From: Hyphomicrobiales bacterium
GTDB lineage: Bacteria; Pseudomonadota; Alphaproteobacteria; Rhizobiales; Rhizobiaceae
NCBI GenBank assembly: GCA_900467685.1
Contig: UBQX01000013.1
Coordinates: forward strand, 1-64,000
Reading direction: 5' to 3'
DNA length: 64,000 nt
Of the stretch, positions 25,422-34,475 are shown one piece after another (position 1 is the first letter of the stretch; each line of letters opens with the position of its first letter). The notes beneath the pieces are model-generated. The model had not been told where the DNA came from. It searched no databases and saw only the letters and a program-made list of their open reading frames with translations. A program made the position numbers and the translations under genes.

Positions 25422-27862
25422 TGGAATTGTTTCTCGGCATGTTCAGTGACGAATGGGAGCGCAGGCGCGCTGCTATTCTGCATGACAGGGGACGGCTGAG
25501 TGCTGTTGGTAAAGAGGAAGAGGAATGGCTGCGATCCGGGTCGGCCGGCTCAGCGGCCGTTGGGTTTGGCGGCGATGCTGCGTATCGCAGGGGCGAACGG
25601 GGTGCTTTGAGTTTACGGGCGCGCTATCGCGCCAGCGGCCATGGTGCCGATCGGGCAATGGCGGTTCGGCTTGCAGCCGTTGCAGGCGGCAGCCAGGCTG
25701 CGGTGGTCAAGCTTGCTTCTTATGGCGGTAGTGGACGCACTGGCGCCATGCTCGACTACGTGTCCCGCGAAGGGCGGATTGCAGTTGAGAACGAGCGCGG
25801 AGAAGCCGTCACGGGTCGTGAGGATCTGAAAAACATCCCCGGCGAGTGGGAACATCTGATGAGTGGCCGCGCGGAGAGCCGCGACGTCGCGAGTTTCCGA
25901 CTGAATATATCGGGCGATCATTCGGCACTGGATAACGATGCGGTTCGTGATCTTGCAATGGTTGTCCTTGGGGTTGGTCTTGGAGATCGGCGTCATGCGT
26001 TTGCGGTGTCACGAACGTCGGACGGTGCAATTGCCGTTGAAGGGTTGGCAGTCCTTCGTTCTCCGTCCAGCGGCGAGAGGCTGACGGCGGACGAAAAGGC
26101 GACGGAGATCGTGCAAGGTCGCCTTGATCATGCGTTGAGCGATGGTCGTCTTGCTGTTGTCGCGTCCCTTTCCTTTCGCGGTTATGGCAACGGCGTCGAG
26201 TATGCGACAGCCAAGTTGCGGGCCCTTGTGACCGAAACTGATGGGGCGGTCAGAGACGAGACGGGTGCACAGATTGTCGATGAGGCTGAGGCTGGTGATC
26301 TCGTGCAAAAGACCTGGCGCCATGAAATGGAAAGCCGCAAGGCGCGTGACGTCATGCATCTGATCATGTCGGCGCGAGAGGGCACGGACGTCGATGCGTT
26401 CCGGAATGCCGCGCGGGAGTTCCTCGCAGGCGAATTCGGAGAGCAGGGCTTCCGATACGTCTTTGCCGTTCATGATCCAAAGGACGATCCGAAAGAAAAA
26501 GAGGATGGCGGCAAGCGACCGCATGTCCATGCCCATGCCATTGTGACTATGAAGTCCGACTTTGGCGATCGTGTCGAAACCAGTCCGAAGATATTTCGGG
26601 ACTGGCGCTCGAGCTTTGCCGAGAAGGCGAGGGCGGCAGGCATAGACATGGAGATGACGGATCGCCGTGAATTTGCCAGCGCGCCGGCCTATACGAAAAA
26701 CCAGGTTCGCCCCGTCGGCCGCAACGGCCGAACGGAATATGAGGGGACAAGCCAATCGGCGGAACGCCGGTATCGCAACAAGCGGGAGGCGCGGGCAACG
26801 GACCCCGCTTCAACGGTCCGATCAGAAGAATACCTCAAACAGGCGTTATCGGCCTGGAAGGATGTTGTTTCGAAGCGTGATGATGGAAAGGTCTCAGAGT
26901 TTGCGAAAACCATAATAAAGCAACTCGATATTATCGGCAAAGATACCCGGATTGAGCCTCAATTCGCTGATAAGCCGACTGTATCAAATACACCTGATAT
27001 GGTAACATTGGTGGCGTTGTTGCGAGAGGAGTTCGACATGGAAAGTTCGACGCGGACCGATTTTGAGGCTTACGAAAAGCGGGTCGAGACCGCTCTTTTC
27101 AAGGCGGGCCGGCATGTTGATGACGCCAATCGCGCCGCCTTTGATGATCTGGCGGGTTCGGTGCGTGAACTCGTGGACGCTCGGCGCGAGCAGCTTGAAC
27201 TCCTCGAGCAACGTAATGGCCTATCTGACCGCACGGAAACGAGAGTTGATGATGCCGTTTGGGATGACCGCGTCTCGCGTCATGGCTGGGAAGCGGTTGC
27301 CGAAGCAAAGGAGATCGTTCAGCAAATCGATGAATATCGGGAAGGTATCGCTCGGATTGAAGGCGGCGTGGCGGAGAGCTCTTCCGATCAGCGCGACAAG
27401 TTGAATGCTGATCTGAAGGCGGTGCTTCACGAGGCCGCGGAACTGGCCGCTAGGGGCAATTCCTTCCTGCAGGAAATGTCGGAGCATGATGCAGAGCTCA
27501 AAGCCGAGATTACGCTCATGGAAGAACAAAATCTTGCCAGGGGCGATGGCGGGGATTTCAGCCAGGGGCTCCATGACGAGCATGGTCATGACACATTGAC
27601 CGGTGACGAGAATTCCGTGCCGAGCGATGAGCACATGGTCGTCCGGCAGGTCGAGCAGGTCAATGAAGCGTTGGATCGGCAGGAGAAGAATCGCGAAGAT
27701 GTTGAGGCCAGGGTGGAAAACGCCGATGAAGCTTTCAATTCCGAAGAGCGCCAGACTGATCCCGCCAAGCAGCAGGTTCCGCGGCTAGAAGAATTGCAGC
27801 GTGAGCACGATCAGCAGGTGGCCCGGGAGCGGGAACGTAATCGCGACGATCGGGATATTTGA
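25421..27862 (+). CDS. Conjugative relaxase, MOBP type
   Basis: This 813-residue relaxase nicks oriT and pilots the strand. The N-terminal about 90 residues are not typical. The relaxase domain then shows a tyrosine motif in SYGGSGRTGAMLDYVSREG (catalytic Tyr near 114) and the three-histidine motif RPHVHAHAIVTMK near 363-375, with a long insertion between them. The C-terminal half (about 540-813) is charged coiled coil (EEQNLARGDG..., QVEQVNEALDRQEKNRED), probably the secretion signal and partner-binding part. It is translationally coupled to mobC. The layout resembles the MOBP relaxases of rhizobial plasmids that carry a VirB/D4-type T4SS. Confidence 0.88.
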   Translation: MELFLGMFSDEWERRRAAILHDRGRLSAVGKEEEEWLRSGSAGSAAVGFGGDAAYRRGERGALSLRARYRASGHGADRAMAVRLAAVAGGSQAAVVKLASYGGSGRTGAMLDYVSREGRIAVENERGEAVTGREDLKNIPGEWEHLMSGRAESRDVASFRLNISGDHSALDNDAVRDLAMVVLGVGLGDRRHAFAVSRTSDGAIAVEGLAVLRSPSSGERLTADEKATEIVQGRLDHALSDGRLAVVASLSFRGYGNGVEYATAKLRALVTETDGAVRDETGAQIVDEAEAGDLVQKTWRHEMESRKARDVMHLIMSAREGTDVDAFRNAAREFLAGEFGEQGFRYVFAVHDPKDDPKEKEDGGKRPHVHAHAIVTMKSDFGDRVETSPKIFRDWRSSFAEKARAAGIDMEMTDRREFASAPAYTKNQVRPVGRNGRTEYEGTSQSAERRYRNKREARATDPASTVRSEEYLKQALSAWKDVVSKRDDGKVSEFAKTIIKQLDIIGKDTRIEPQFADKPTVSNTPDMVTLVALLREEFDMESSTRTDFEAYEKRVETALFKAGRHVDDANRAAFDDLAGSVRELVDARREQLELLEQRNGLSDRTETRVDDAVWDDRVSRHGWEAVAEAKEIVQQIDEYREGIARIEGGVAESSSDQRDKLNADLKAVLHEAAELAARGNSFLQEMSEHDAELKAEITLMEEQNLARGDGGDFSQGLHDEHGHDTLTGDENSVPSDEHMVVRQVEQVNEALDRQEKNREDVEARVENADEAFNSEERQTDPAKQQVPRLEELQREHDQQVARERERNRDDRDI

Positions 27863-27873
27863 GGTGTCATGTT

Positions 27874-28140
27874 GTGAACAACTCTGACCATTTCGCGGAT
27901 CTTGCACGCCAGCAGGCGGACTTTGCAGCATATAAACGGCAGCAAAAGGAACTGGAACACAGCGGCGATGGGTTTGTGCCGCCGCTCGCGGGCCTGGGCT
28001 TAGCGCTATTCTTGGTGGGGGCGGTTCTCGATCCCCTGCTGAAAGGCATTGAGCCCTATTGGCGTATTGTAGAGCCGTATGTCGCAACGGCTGTGCAATG
28101 GCGGGACGTTGTCGTCGTCTGGGTTCAGCACGCTTTTTAA
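27874..28140 (+). CDS. Small membrane protein downstream of relaxase
   Basis: This is an 88-residue protein from GTG 27874, with GAGG 9 bases upstream (a TTG at 27859 is the alternative). It has a charged helix (LARQQADFAAYKRQQKELEHS) followed by one membrane segment (FVPPLAGLGLALFLVGAVLD) and an amphipathic tail. I do not recognise a family. Its place directly behind the relaxase suggests a small accessory of the transfer machinery at the inner membrane. Confidence 0.65.
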   Translation: MNNSDHFADLARQQADFAAYKRQQKELEHSGDGFVPPLAGLGLALFLVGAVLDPLLKGIEPYWRIVEPYVATAVQWRDVVVVWVQHAF

Positions 28141-28348
28141 GCGACGCCATGAGGACCGGTTTGGCTTGTTATCTCTCGCTAATCGAAATCTGGAGCTTCA
28201 ATCAGTTAGACCGCTACTCGCGCTATCTGCCCTCACGTCTAAACTGAAGTCTCGTGCTCAGACTTAAGGCTGCATCCAGCGCGCGACACCGACTAAAAAT
28301 TGACTCTTTGGCTTTTTTGAAGAATCCTCTTTCGAAGGGGAGGCTACC

Positions 28349-28954
28349 ATGAGGGACGCAATTCTCAATCAGTTGGGGAACGACCGGCTGACGAGTCGTC
28401 ACATCGACGAGTTGATTGGCCTCGCCAGAGGACTGACGGCCGACGGCGCGATCAACCAGGCCGAAGTTGAATTCCTGCAAAAGTGGCTTGCGGCAACCGG
28501 ATCGGTGGCCGACCAGCCGGTCTTGAGGGTGCTTTTCAAGCGCGTAAACGAAATTCTTGCCGATGGCGTCGCCGATCCAAACGAATGCGCTGAACTTCTG
28601 GAAACGCTCGTCGACTTTTCGCGTGGCGACTTCGAATTGGGAGAGGCGTTGAAGTCGACGTCGCTGCCGCTTTGCAGCCCCGCGCCGGCGCTGTCTTTCA
28701 ACGGCAAAACCTACTGTTTCACCGGCACATTCAATTTCGGTCAGCGGCGCGACTGTGAAAAGGCTGTTGTTACAAGAGGCGGGAGGGCCGGTGGCCTGAC
28801 GCGAAAGACAGACGTTTTGGTTATCGGCGCATATGCCACCGATTCCTGGAAGCACTCATCTTTCGGCAACAAGATCATGAAGGCCTGCGAGTTCAGGGAT
28901 TTGGGGATTCCGGTCAGCATTGTTTCAGAGGAGCACTGGGTCGCCCACCTGTGA
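28349..28954 (+). CDS. TerB-like / BRCT domain protein
   Basis: This 201-residue protein has an N-terminal helical TerB-like region at about 15-95 (ELIGLARGLTADGAINQAEVEFLQKWLAATG). A BRCT domain follows at about 116-201 (GKTYCFTGTFNFGQRRDCEKAVVTRGG ... TDVLVIGA ... IPVSIVSEEHW), of the LigA type. BRCT domains bind DNA ends or phosphopeptides; no ligase domain is present. It lies next to the split SBP-hydrolase gene on the same strand. These two genes separate the relaxase unit from the T4SS and look like cargo. Its role is not known. Confidence 0.8.
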   Translation: MRDAILNQLGNDRLTSRHIDELIGLARGLTADGAINQAEVEFLQKWLAATGSVADQPVLRVLFKRVNEILADGVADPNECAELLETLVDFSRGDFELGEALKSTSLPLCSPAPALSFNGKTYCFTGTFNFGQRRDCEKAVVTRGGRAGGLTRKTDVLVIGAYATDSWKHSSFGNKIMKACEFRDLGIPVSIVSEEHWVAHL

Positions 28955-29017
28955 ATCCAGCCTTTATCCAGCCACGGCATACTGGAATTGAAGGCTTCAA
29001 ACCTCGAGGACACTAAG

Positions 29018-29692
29018 ATGCGCGTTCTACTCGCATTTGCTTTTCTATTTGGGCTCACCTGCAGCGCCTTGGCCCAGTCCGGGCAAGAGACAATCACGCT
29101 TCTTGTGTCACGCAAGGTTTCAAGCGACGGCGGCAGCTCTGAAAAGGCACTGCTCAGAGAGCTTGAGAAAGCCGGCTTCTCTGTAAAAAGTACGGTTACC
29201 TCCGCCTCAGAAATCAAAAGCTTGCTGAGATCAGATTCGCCCGAAATCGGGCTCATGGATTTTTCGGAAATGTCGCTAAATGGCTCGGCAGCGGCAGGGT
29301 ATTTCCAGTTGCCCGGCTTCTTTCGCGACGCGCAGGAGGTTTATCGCGATATGCAGGGCGCGATCGGCGACGTTGCCCGAGACCAAGTCTCAGAAGACGG
29401 GCTTTTCACACTGCGAACTTGGCCTATGTCGGCAAACATCCTCGCGACATCTGCCGATTTGAAAACGATCGGCGACCTCAAGGGGTCGAAGATCGCATCG
29501 GCGAATAGAAGCTCTGATCTGTTCCTCCAGGAATTGGGAGCTGCACCCGTGCAAATGGCTGAATCAGATATAGTCCCCGGTCTCGAGCGAGGTGCTGCAG
29601 ACGTTGCGATATTGCCGCAAAGTGGCTTGGTACAATCCACAATCAAGTCGGTTTCGAATGGAACGATCATCTCTGACTTCAGCTATAATCTA
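29018..29692 (+). pseudogene. 5' part of split TRAP-type binding protein / alpha/beta-hydrolase fusion
   Basis: The start ATG 29018 is preceded by GAGGA. The first 20 residues are a signal peptide (MRVLLAFAFLFGLTCSALAQ). The following 205 residues have the fold pattern of a DctP/TRAP periplasmic binding protein (IGDLKGSKIASANRSSDLFLQELGAAPVQM, then GLERGAADVAI). An IS630-type element inserted at a TA (29691-29692) ends the frame after two IS-coded codons and a stop. Removing the IS and one TA copy joins it in frame with 30832 onwards, where the missing TRAP helices (GTKWWTGLRADQQRAI) follow. The intact protein would be about 642 residues. Confidence 0.85.
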
Positions 29693-30831
29693 GTGGATTG
29701 ATCGCGACGGAAGATTCCATTGTGAGATTCCCTACTGCTGCGGCTTGTGCGACAGTTGGGGATGCGTACAGGGATCACGTTTGACGTTACCGCCGCTCGG
29801 CTTGAAGCCATCATTGCCGCTCCGACGTCTGCGCATAAGCATGTCTGGCGAGCGAAGATCATTTTGTTGAGTGGCCAGGGCCTGGGAACGGCTGCCATCA
29901 TGCAGGCGACCGGGAAATCGAAGCCCTGCGTCTGGCGATGGCAGGAACGCTTCATGTCCGAGGGGGTCGATGGCCTGTTACGTGACAAGAGCAGGCCGCC
30001 GGGCACGGCTCCTCTGACCGACGAACTGGTGGAGCGGGTCGTTGCGTTGACACTGGAGCCGCCGATGCAGGAAGCGACGCATTGGACCGTGCGCGCCATG
30101 GCGAAAGCGGTGGGGATTGCCGCCTCTTCGGTCGTGAAGATATGGCATGAGCACGGGCTTGCGCCGCATCGTTGGCGCAGCTTCAAACTGTCGAACGACA
30201 AGGCGTTCGCCGAGAAACTTCACGATGTCGTCGGCCTCTATGTCTCGCCGCCGGCCCACGCCATTGTTTTGTCGGTCGACGAGAAAAGCCAGATCCAGGC
30301 GCTCGACCGGACCCAGCCGGGCCTGCCGCTCAAGAAGGGGCGCGCCGGCACGATGACCCATGACTATAAACGCCATGGCACGACCACCTTGTTTGCCGCC
30401 CTCAACATTCTCGACGGATCGGTCATCGGGCGCAACATGCAGCGCCACCGCCATCAGGAGTTCATCCGCTTTCTCAACGCAATCGAAGCCGAACTTCCCA
30501 AAGACAAAGCGGTCCACGTCATTCTGGACAACTACGCCACCCATAAGCAGCCGAGGGTCCGGGCGTGGCTGGCGAGGCATCCACGTTGGACCTTCCACTT
30601 CGTCCCGACATCATGCTCATGGCTTAACGCGGTTGAAGGCTTCTTCGCAAAACTGACGCGTAGACGATTGAAGAACGGCGTCTTTCATTCCGTCGTCGAT
30701 CTGCAGGCCGCCATCAACCGCTTCGTCAAGGAGCACAATCAGGAACCGAAACCATTCATCTGGAAAGCAGACCCAGACCAGATCATTGCTGCTGTCAGAC
30801 GTGGGCACCAAACGTTGGAATCAATCCACTA
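29691..30831 (+). mobile_element. IS630-family insertion sequence with TA target duplication
   Basis: The element spans 29693-30829 (1137 bp) and is flanked by TA at 29691-29692 and 30830-30831. Its ends match as inverted repeats: GTGGATTGAT at the left, and the same read on the bottom strand at the right, followed by imperfect similarity. The size, TA duplication and a single DDE transposase gene fit IS630. It splits a fusion gene whose halves rejoin in frame when it is removed, so the insertion is recent. Confidence 0.93.
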
Positions 30832-30832
30832 G
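29762..30832 (+). CDS. IS630-family transposase
   Basis: This is a 356-residue transposase from ATG 29762 (GTG 29747 is an upstream alternative). The N-terminus carries helix-turn-helix motifs (GLGTAAIMQATGKSKPCVWRWQERF). The catalytic DDE triad is visible as VDEKSQIQ, ILDNYATHK and LNAVEGFF. It moves the element by cut-and-paste at TA. The stop codon TAG overlaps the right-hand TA duplication, so the gene fills the element. It appears full length and probably active. Confidence 0.94.
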   Translation: MRTGITFDVTAARLEAIIAAPTSAHKHVWRAKIILLSGQGLGTAAIMQATGKSKPCVWRWQERFMSEGVDGLLRDKSRPPGTAPLTDELVERVVALTLEPPMQEATHWTVRAMAKAVGIAASSVVKIWHEHGLAPHRWRSFKLSNDKAFAEKLHDVVGLYVSPPAHAIVLSVDEKSQIQALDRTQPGLPLKKGRAGTMTHDYKRHGTTTLFAALNILDGSVIGRNMQRHRHQEFIRFLNAIEAELPKDKAVHVILDNYATHKQPRVRAWLARHPRWTFHFVPTSCSWLNAVEGFFAKLTRRRLKNGVFHSVVDLQAAINRFVKEHNQEPKPFIWKADPDQIIAAVRRGHQTLESIH

Positions 30833-32085
30833 GTGCCGCCATTGTAGGCACCAAATGGTGGACTGGGCTGAGAGCCGATCAACAAAGAGCAATCATTGCT
30901 GCCATCGAAGGCGCAGCCGCGTCTTCAGTTTCTGATGTCGACACCAAAACGCTCTCGACAACTCAACGATCGCGTGAGTTTGGAATAAAGGCGATGGACT
31001 GGAGCAAGCTGTCGCGTGAAGCCGTTCAAAGTGCCGCTGCAGCCTCGCTAACAAAAACCGCCGGGAACGATGCCAGCGTGATATTTGCGACCAAGTATCA
31101 AACCGACCTACTCCAAACGAAACAGATCGATAAGTCTCATGGCGTTCCTGACGGCCAGACATCCGGATCGCCAGACCTGAGGGTCTTCTTTGCGACAGAC
31201 CGTCGGCTCGACGATGGAGCAGCCCATCTCGCCGACAAGTTCGCAAACTCAGAAAGCCCGAGTTCGACGGTTCACTGCGGCGAAGTCAACAAGGCGGCAA
31301 AGGGAAAGTTTGGCACGGCACAGGAGCCGGAATTGGTGCCCGGGGGAAAGATACTCGATGGCGCGGCTTGCGAAAGGCTTGTTGCGGACGCGGCACGAAG
31401 CGCCAGTGGTAAGTTACTTGTTTTTGTGCACGGTTACCGCAACAGTTTCAGGGACGCGCTCGAAACGGGCCTGGCATTCGCCCGTGACGCAGATATTCAA
31501 GGCACATTTCTCATATGGTCGTGGCCATCGGGGGCGGAATTGTCGAGCTACGGATATGATGAGGAATCCGTTCAATGGTCGGAACCGCAATTCGATGATT
31601 TCGTCGATGGCCTTGAAGAGGAGAAAGGGATCAAGGATCTCGATTTCTTTGCGCACAGCATGGGTACGCGATTGGTTGCCAACCTGATGCGTGATCGATG
31701 GATGGGAAGGAAAACGGCTATAGCGCTGGCGGCCGCTGATCTTCCCGCACCACTATTTGTTCAATCGCTGAACAGTGCAAAATCAGCAAGTACGACGTTG
31801 CTGGCGACAAATGCCGACCGCGCCCTTAGGGCGTCGCGCATAGTGCACGGCCGGCCACGCGTGGGAAAAGCGGACCCTCTTTTCTTGTACAAGGGGCTGG
31901 ACACCATCGATTTGAGTTCTTTCGACCAGATTCTGGACTTTAACCACAGTCACGCCTTCGACATCTTCCAAGTGGTCAAAGATCTTGGAAGGTTGTTTCG
32001 AGGCCAATGGCGCGCAGCAGCTCGCGGTCTGCACACCGTACATAACCAGGCGCCAGCTATCGATTACTATGTGATCGAGCCTTGA
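30832..32085 (+). pseudogene. 3' part of split fusion: DUF900-type alpha/beta hydrolase
   Basis: The frame is open from 30832, right behind the IS, through to TGA at 32083-32085. It first completes the TRAP-type binding domain and then, from about residue 60 of this part, encodes an alpha/beta hydrolase of the DUF900 type. Its elements are LRVFFATDRRLDD, the oxyanion region VFVHGYRNSF, nucleophile elbow FAHSMGTR and a late His in NHSHAFD. An internal ATG at 30994 could allow cytoplasmic expression of the hydrolase without the signal peptide. The fusion of a periplasmic solute-binding fold with this hydrolase is unusual. Confidence 0.82.
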
Positions 32086-32277
32086 AGGATATGTTGAGCG
32101 ATCAACGCACAATCACCCTAGGATCAGGCAGTGCGTGGACATCTATTCCTTATGCGATCATAGAGGGATAGACCAGTTGGAAACGATCGAAGTCAGCTCG
32201 GTATCAAAGGCGCCTTCAATTGTGTATGGGGGCTGCGTTGCTGCCATCTGATGAAAGGTCCGTCAAAATCTGCGCAA

Positions 32278-32295
32278 CCCCGTCTGCTGACGGGG
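32278..32295. terminator. Hairpin beyond the virD4 gene
   Basis: CCCCGTC and GACGGGG form a perfect 7-bp stem with loop TGCT, 33 bases after the virD4 stop. The bottom-strand sequence that follows (TTGCGCAGATTTT) has only a weak T-run. Possible terminator of the long T4SS operon. Confidence 0.35.
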
Positions 32296-32327
32296 AAGCC
32301 GCTTCGGACCGCTCACGACCATTCCAG

Positions 32328-34475
32328 TCAAAACTGCTCCATTTCTTCAGGCAGCGGATCGGGCTTTGCCGCGAGGATCAATTCAGCAGCACTTTTGCGC
32401 ATCCGGACATTACCCTCGCTCTTTTCAATGAGATTTTTGGACTTCTCCTCGATGTCTTCAACGAGCGCGGCACATTTGTCCTTTGCCTTCTGGTAGAGAT
32501 CGGCAAAGTCATCACCGGTGATTCCCGCGCGCCGCGCAGTGGTTCGGGGAGCCCGGGTCGAACTGGGCGGCACTTGCTTCGAGCCTCGATCACCGCTGGC
32601 TGCCGATGAGGCCGCTGTGCCGTCGCCGGTATCAGCATTTTTATTGCTGGTTGCCTGCGTCTCCGATTTCAGAGTGGGCCCGGCGGGTTTGGTATCAGAT
32701 TCTGCGTCTAGTGTTTCGCCCGGCTCCGGGATGACGTCCGCGTCGACAGGTTTATTGTCCGCGCCTTCATCCTCCATCTTTTCCTCGCAATATGCTGGCG
32801 TTGTCGCTGGCACAGGCTTGTAAGGCAGCAAGTCGACGGGCGCTACTTCCGGTACATGGCTTTCGGCGTAATGGACTGCTTCCGTGAATGTCTTCAGCTT
32901 ATGATACCGGACCTTGTTGCAGAGAATGGGCCGCTGACCCTCGGCGAGCAGGATCATCTTTTCGGTGTCGAGCTGGCGAACTTCTTGCGGCATCATGAGG
33001 TCACGCTCGCGAATTTGCTCGACCCGCGTCCGCCGGTTCAGCCCCATCAACTCTATAGTTCGCGATTCAGATTGATAGCGAATGGTCGTCTTGCCGAGTG
33101 CCCGGGACACATAGTCCGCCGTCGCCTGGTCGTTGGCGCCAAGTGCCAGTTGGTAGCCGCAATTGCCGAGAAGTGAATGGCGGGAGGTCTCACCGTAAAT
33201 CTCGTCGAGGTTTTTCAGGTCCTGAACAATGAAGGCGAGCTTGATGCCGTAACCCGCGACGTAGGGAAGCTTGGTCATGATCTCGGTCATGCGACCAAGC
33301 TGGCGAAACTCGTCGAGCAGGAAATAGACTGGGACTGCGTTTTCCTGCAGGTCGAGCGTCAGGAGGTCCATGGTCTGCTGGACGAAGAGCGTCAGCAAGG
33401 GTTTAAGCAGGGTAATGTCGGTAATGGAGGGCGCCAGATAGATTGACATCGGCCGGCGTTTGAGGGCTGCAAGATCCATGTCGGTCACGGTGGTTGCCGC
33501 CACGATCCGCTCGTTCTTGAAGGGTTTGAGGGTCTTCTGGATATCGAGGAGGGCGGATGCGGCGGCGCGCTCGGACAGTGCCAGATAAGCATTGAAGCTC
33601 TCGAGCGTGAACTTGGAAAGATTGGGCTCCTTTTCCTTGATCAGCTTCATGAGCACCTGAAGATTGAAGCCGGAATTGAAGAAGGAATTGACCTCGCCTA
33701 GATTGCGGCGATTTTGGTAATGGCTGCTTTCCAGAATATAGCTGATCGCGCCGGCGAGCACCTGCTGGGCGGTTCCCTGCCAGACGGCATTGTCGGAATC
33801 CGAGCTCTCGGGGACAAGGATACTCGCAATATTCTGGATATCGGTCGTGCGTGTCCCTCGATCCTGGCGGATAAAGTCGAGTGGATTATAGCGGTGGGTT
33901 GCAGGGTTCCCTGGCGAGAAGAGAAAGACCTGATTGCCTTGTGCCTTGCGATAGCCGGCCGTCAGGCGCCAGATTTCTCCCTTGAGGTCGGTGATGATCA
34001 TTGAACCTTGATGCATCAACGCATTGGGGATGACGTAGCCGACCCCTTTGCCGGACCGTGTCGGCCCGATGATCAGATGGTGGCGATCGTCATCCTTGCG
34101 CAGGATCGAGGCCCCAAGTCGGCCGAAGATATGGCCTCTCTTTCCAATCCAGCGGCCCCGACGCAAATCCGCGATGGTCTGGAATGAGGCGTCCCCAAGA
34201 GGATTTGATCTCTGCCGCATTCCGATGACGGCAATCAGCCCGCCGATGACGATCGCCGGCACGGTGGCGACGGCCGCGACCAACTGCAAGGTCGCGTTGG
34301 AGCGATAGATCCAGAACTGTTCGACCGGAAGAAATGGCCTCTTCGTCAGCATTGCCTTGAGAACCTGGCCGTCGTGAAACCCGAGCGAAAGGATCAAACC
34401 ATAGGCGAGCGACCAGACGGCAAATCCGATCAGCAGACAGAAGACGACGAGGCTGGCTTTGAGGCCCGTTGTCAT
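32328..34475 (-). CDS. virD4: VirD4/TraG-family coupling protein
   Basis: This 715-residue hexameric ATPase links the relaxosome to the T4SS. Two N-terminal membrane segments (about 8-30 and 55-80) precede Walker A (IIGPTRSGKGVGYVIP, near 133-142) and Walker B (VYFLLDEFRQLG). Full-length ATPase domain to about residue 565; beyond it is a 150-residue disordered, acidic, Pro/Thr-rich tail, longer than in Ti VirD4. The tail may recruit the relaxase. Overlaps virB11 by 4 bases as last gene of the operon. Confidence 0.93.
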   Translation of the reverse strand: MTTGLKASLVVFCLLIGFAVWSLAYGLILSLGFHDGQVLKAMLTKRPFLPVEQFWIYRSNATLQLVAAVATVPAIVIGGLIAVIGMRQRSNPLGDASFQTIADLRRGRWIGKRGHIFGRLGASILRKDDDRHHLIIGPTRSGKGVGYVIPNALMHQGSMIITDLKGEIWRLTAGYRKAQGNQVFLFSPGNPATHRYNPLDFIRQDRGTRTTDIQNIASILVPESSDSDNAVWQGTAQQVLAGAISYILESSHYQNRRNLGEVNSFFNSGFNLQVLMKLIKEKEPNLSKFTLESFNAYLALSERAAASALLDIQKTLKPFKNERIVAATTVTDMDLAALKRRPMSIYLAPSITDITLLKPLLTLFVQQTMDLLTLDLQENAVPVYFLLDEFRQLGRMTEIMTKLPYVAGYGIKLAFIVQDLKNLDEIYGETSRHSLLGNCGYQLALGANDQATADYVSRALGKTTIRYQSESRTIELMGLNRRTRVEQIRERDLMMPQEVRQLDTEKMILLAEGQRPILCNKVRYHKLKTFTEAVHYAESHVPEVAPVDLLPYKPVPATTPAYCEEKMEDEGADNKPVDADVIPEPGETLDAESDTKPAGPTLKSETQATSNKNADTGDGTAASSAASGDRGSKQVPPSSTRAPRTTARRAGITGDDFADLYQKAKDKCAALVEDIEEKSKNLIEKSEGNVRMRKSAAELILAAKPDPLPEEMEQF

